DNA of 10,680 nt, taken from Baffinella frigidus (Eukaryota; Cryptophyceae; Cryptomonadales; Baffinellaceae). The DNA lies in contig MU647546.1 of assembly GCA_026770585.1 (NCBI GenBank), forward strand, positions 38,846 to 49,525. The letters are read 5' to 3'. Each line of letters opens with the position of its first letter. Within the stretch, counting starts at the first letter, position 1. A program made the translations under genes and the position numbers. The notes below the pieces were generated by a model. The model worked only from the letters and a program-made list of their open reading frames with translations. It was not told the origin of the DNA and did not search any database. Shown here piece by piece: positions 9,397 through 10,680 of this stretch.

Positions 9397-10680
9397 AAAC
9401 TTGAAAAACCCAAACCCTAAACCCTAAACCCTGAACCCTAAACCCTAAACCCTAAACCCTAAACCCTAAACCCTAAACCCTAAACCCTAAACCCTAAACC
9501 CTAAACCCTAAACTCTAAACCTTAGACCTTCAACACTAAACCCTAAACCCTGACCCCAAATCCCATCCCCCAAACCCTAATCCCTAAGCTCTAAACCCTG
9601 AACCCTAAACCATGAACCCTAAACCCTAAACCATGAACCCTAAACCCTAAACCCTAAACCCAAAACCCAAAACCCAAAACCCTAAACCCCTAAAACCAAA
9701 CCCTTAAACCCTAAACTTTAAAACCTAAACCCTAAACTCAAACCCCCAAATCCCAAAAACCAAACCCTACACCCCATTCCCCATTCCCCATTCCCCATTC
9801 CCCATTCCCCAAACCCGAAACCCTCAACCCAAAACCCTCAACAGTTAACCTTAAACCCTGAACCCTAAATTCTGGACCATAAACGCTGAACCATAAACCA
9901 TAAACCATAAACCATAAACCATAAACCATTAACCATTAACCATTAACCATAAACTAAGTTGAGGGCCTGAACCCTGAACCTTAACCCCTAAAACCTAAAA
10001 CCTCACCCCTAACCTCTAACCCCTAACCCCTAACACCTAACTCCAACCCCTGCCCTTGACCCCCAACCCCTAACCCCAAACCCTTCACCCCTCAACCCTC
10101 AACCCTCAACCCTCAACCCCCAATCCTCAACCCTGAACCCTGAACCCTAAACCCTAAACCATAAACCATAACAATACTCCCTACACCCTCAGCCCTAAAT
10201 CCTAAACCCTAAACACAACACCCCAAACCCTACACTCTAAACCCCAAACCCCGAACTCCAAAACCCCAACCCCAAACCCCAAACCCCAAACCCCAAACCA
10301 CTAACACTAAACGCGAAACGCTCAACTTCAAACTCTAAGCCCTAAACTCTGAACCCTAACCCCTAACCTTTGACCCCTAACTCCTACCCCCTACCCCATA
10401 AACCCTAAACCTTCAACCCCAACCCCTAACCCCCATCACTCAATCCCTAATCCCTAACCCCTAACCCCTAACCCCTAAATCCCAACCCCAAATCCCTAAC
10501 ATCTAACCCCTGAACCCTATCTCTCAACCCCTAACTCCTAACCCCTAGCCCCTGACCCCTGACCCTGACCCCTGACCCCTAGCCCCTAACCTCTAACCCC
10601 TAAACCCCAACCCCTGACCCCTAACCTCTAGCCCCGAACCGCTTACCTCCAACCCTCAACCCTCAACCCTCAACCCTCAA
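9397..10680. repeat. Second telomere-like array
   Basis: The purest run of CCCTAAA units lies at about 9412-9511, with one CTGAA variant. Purity falls to the right, where blocks of variant heptamers appear: five CCCCATT units at 9772-9806, AACCATA/AACCATT at about 9889-9950, CAACCCT near 10090-10120 and 10650-10680, and CCCCTAA/CCCCTGA from about 10440. The orientation (C-rich on +) is the same as in the array at 1-1104. No gene is supported. Confidence 0.92.

Noticed and set aside
1-10680. tRNA, rRNA or an autonomous transposase gene
   Set aside because: I found no tRNA-like cloverleaf with conserved boxes, no rRNA signature and no DDE/D or reverse transcriptase motif in any listed frame.

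Overview
The window looks like nuclear DNA from a eukaryote with plant/algal-type (TTTAGGG) telomere repeats. The evidence is long CCCTAAA-like heptamer arrays at both ends, intron-like exon borders (pyrimidine tract + AG|G acceptors, AAG|GT donors), a gene spread over small exons, and very many short palindromic DNA elements. A microbial alga, possibly a dinoflagellate, would fit; that is a guess, since no taxonomic marker gene is present. There are no rRNA or tRNA genes, no bacterial operon, no CRISPR array and no virus gene that I can recognise. Almost all long open frames are by-products of simple repeats.

Layout: 1-1104, degenerate C-rich telomere-like heptamers with a G-rich inverted block at 186-261. 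1105-1488, a GA satellite punctuated by a 24-31 bp spacer. 1500-1596, AAATCCT heptamers. 1697-2375, small hairpin elements and a 175/183-bp direct duplication. 2384-3530, GC-rich DNA with exon-like fragments, a 42-nt C tract and 33-bp tandem repeats. 3590-4019, two AT-rich TA-flanked inverted-repeat elements placed end to end. 4020-5660, an array of full and broken copies of one 95-bp exon alternating with a 95-bp intron-like repeat. 5694-7240, palindromic elements, some nested. 7300-9396, more palindromic elements and two copies of a conserved exon-like block on the minus strand. 9397-10680, a second telomere-like array, with its purest CCCTAAA run directly beside a truncated mobile element.

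The best gene signal is the 3' end of a TPR-containing immunophilin-like gene (FKBP or Cyp40 class) on the plus strand. Three exons at 2859-2921, 4930-5024 and 6139-6213 join in phase to give one 34-residue TPR motif, a linker, an LYSKMF tail and a stop codon. Broken copies of these exons surround the intact ones, so the locus may be a decaying pseudogene cluster or a gene under exon duplication.

The most unusual signal is the element population. At least four families with different terminal inverted repeats share the internal motif CCTACNGTAGG (11 exact copies). Several are flanked by TA, as in Tc1/mariner/Stowaway-type MITEs. One sits precisely inside another with TA duplicated, and others share a single TA in chains. 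All family and function calls come from reading the sequence; no database search was possible.
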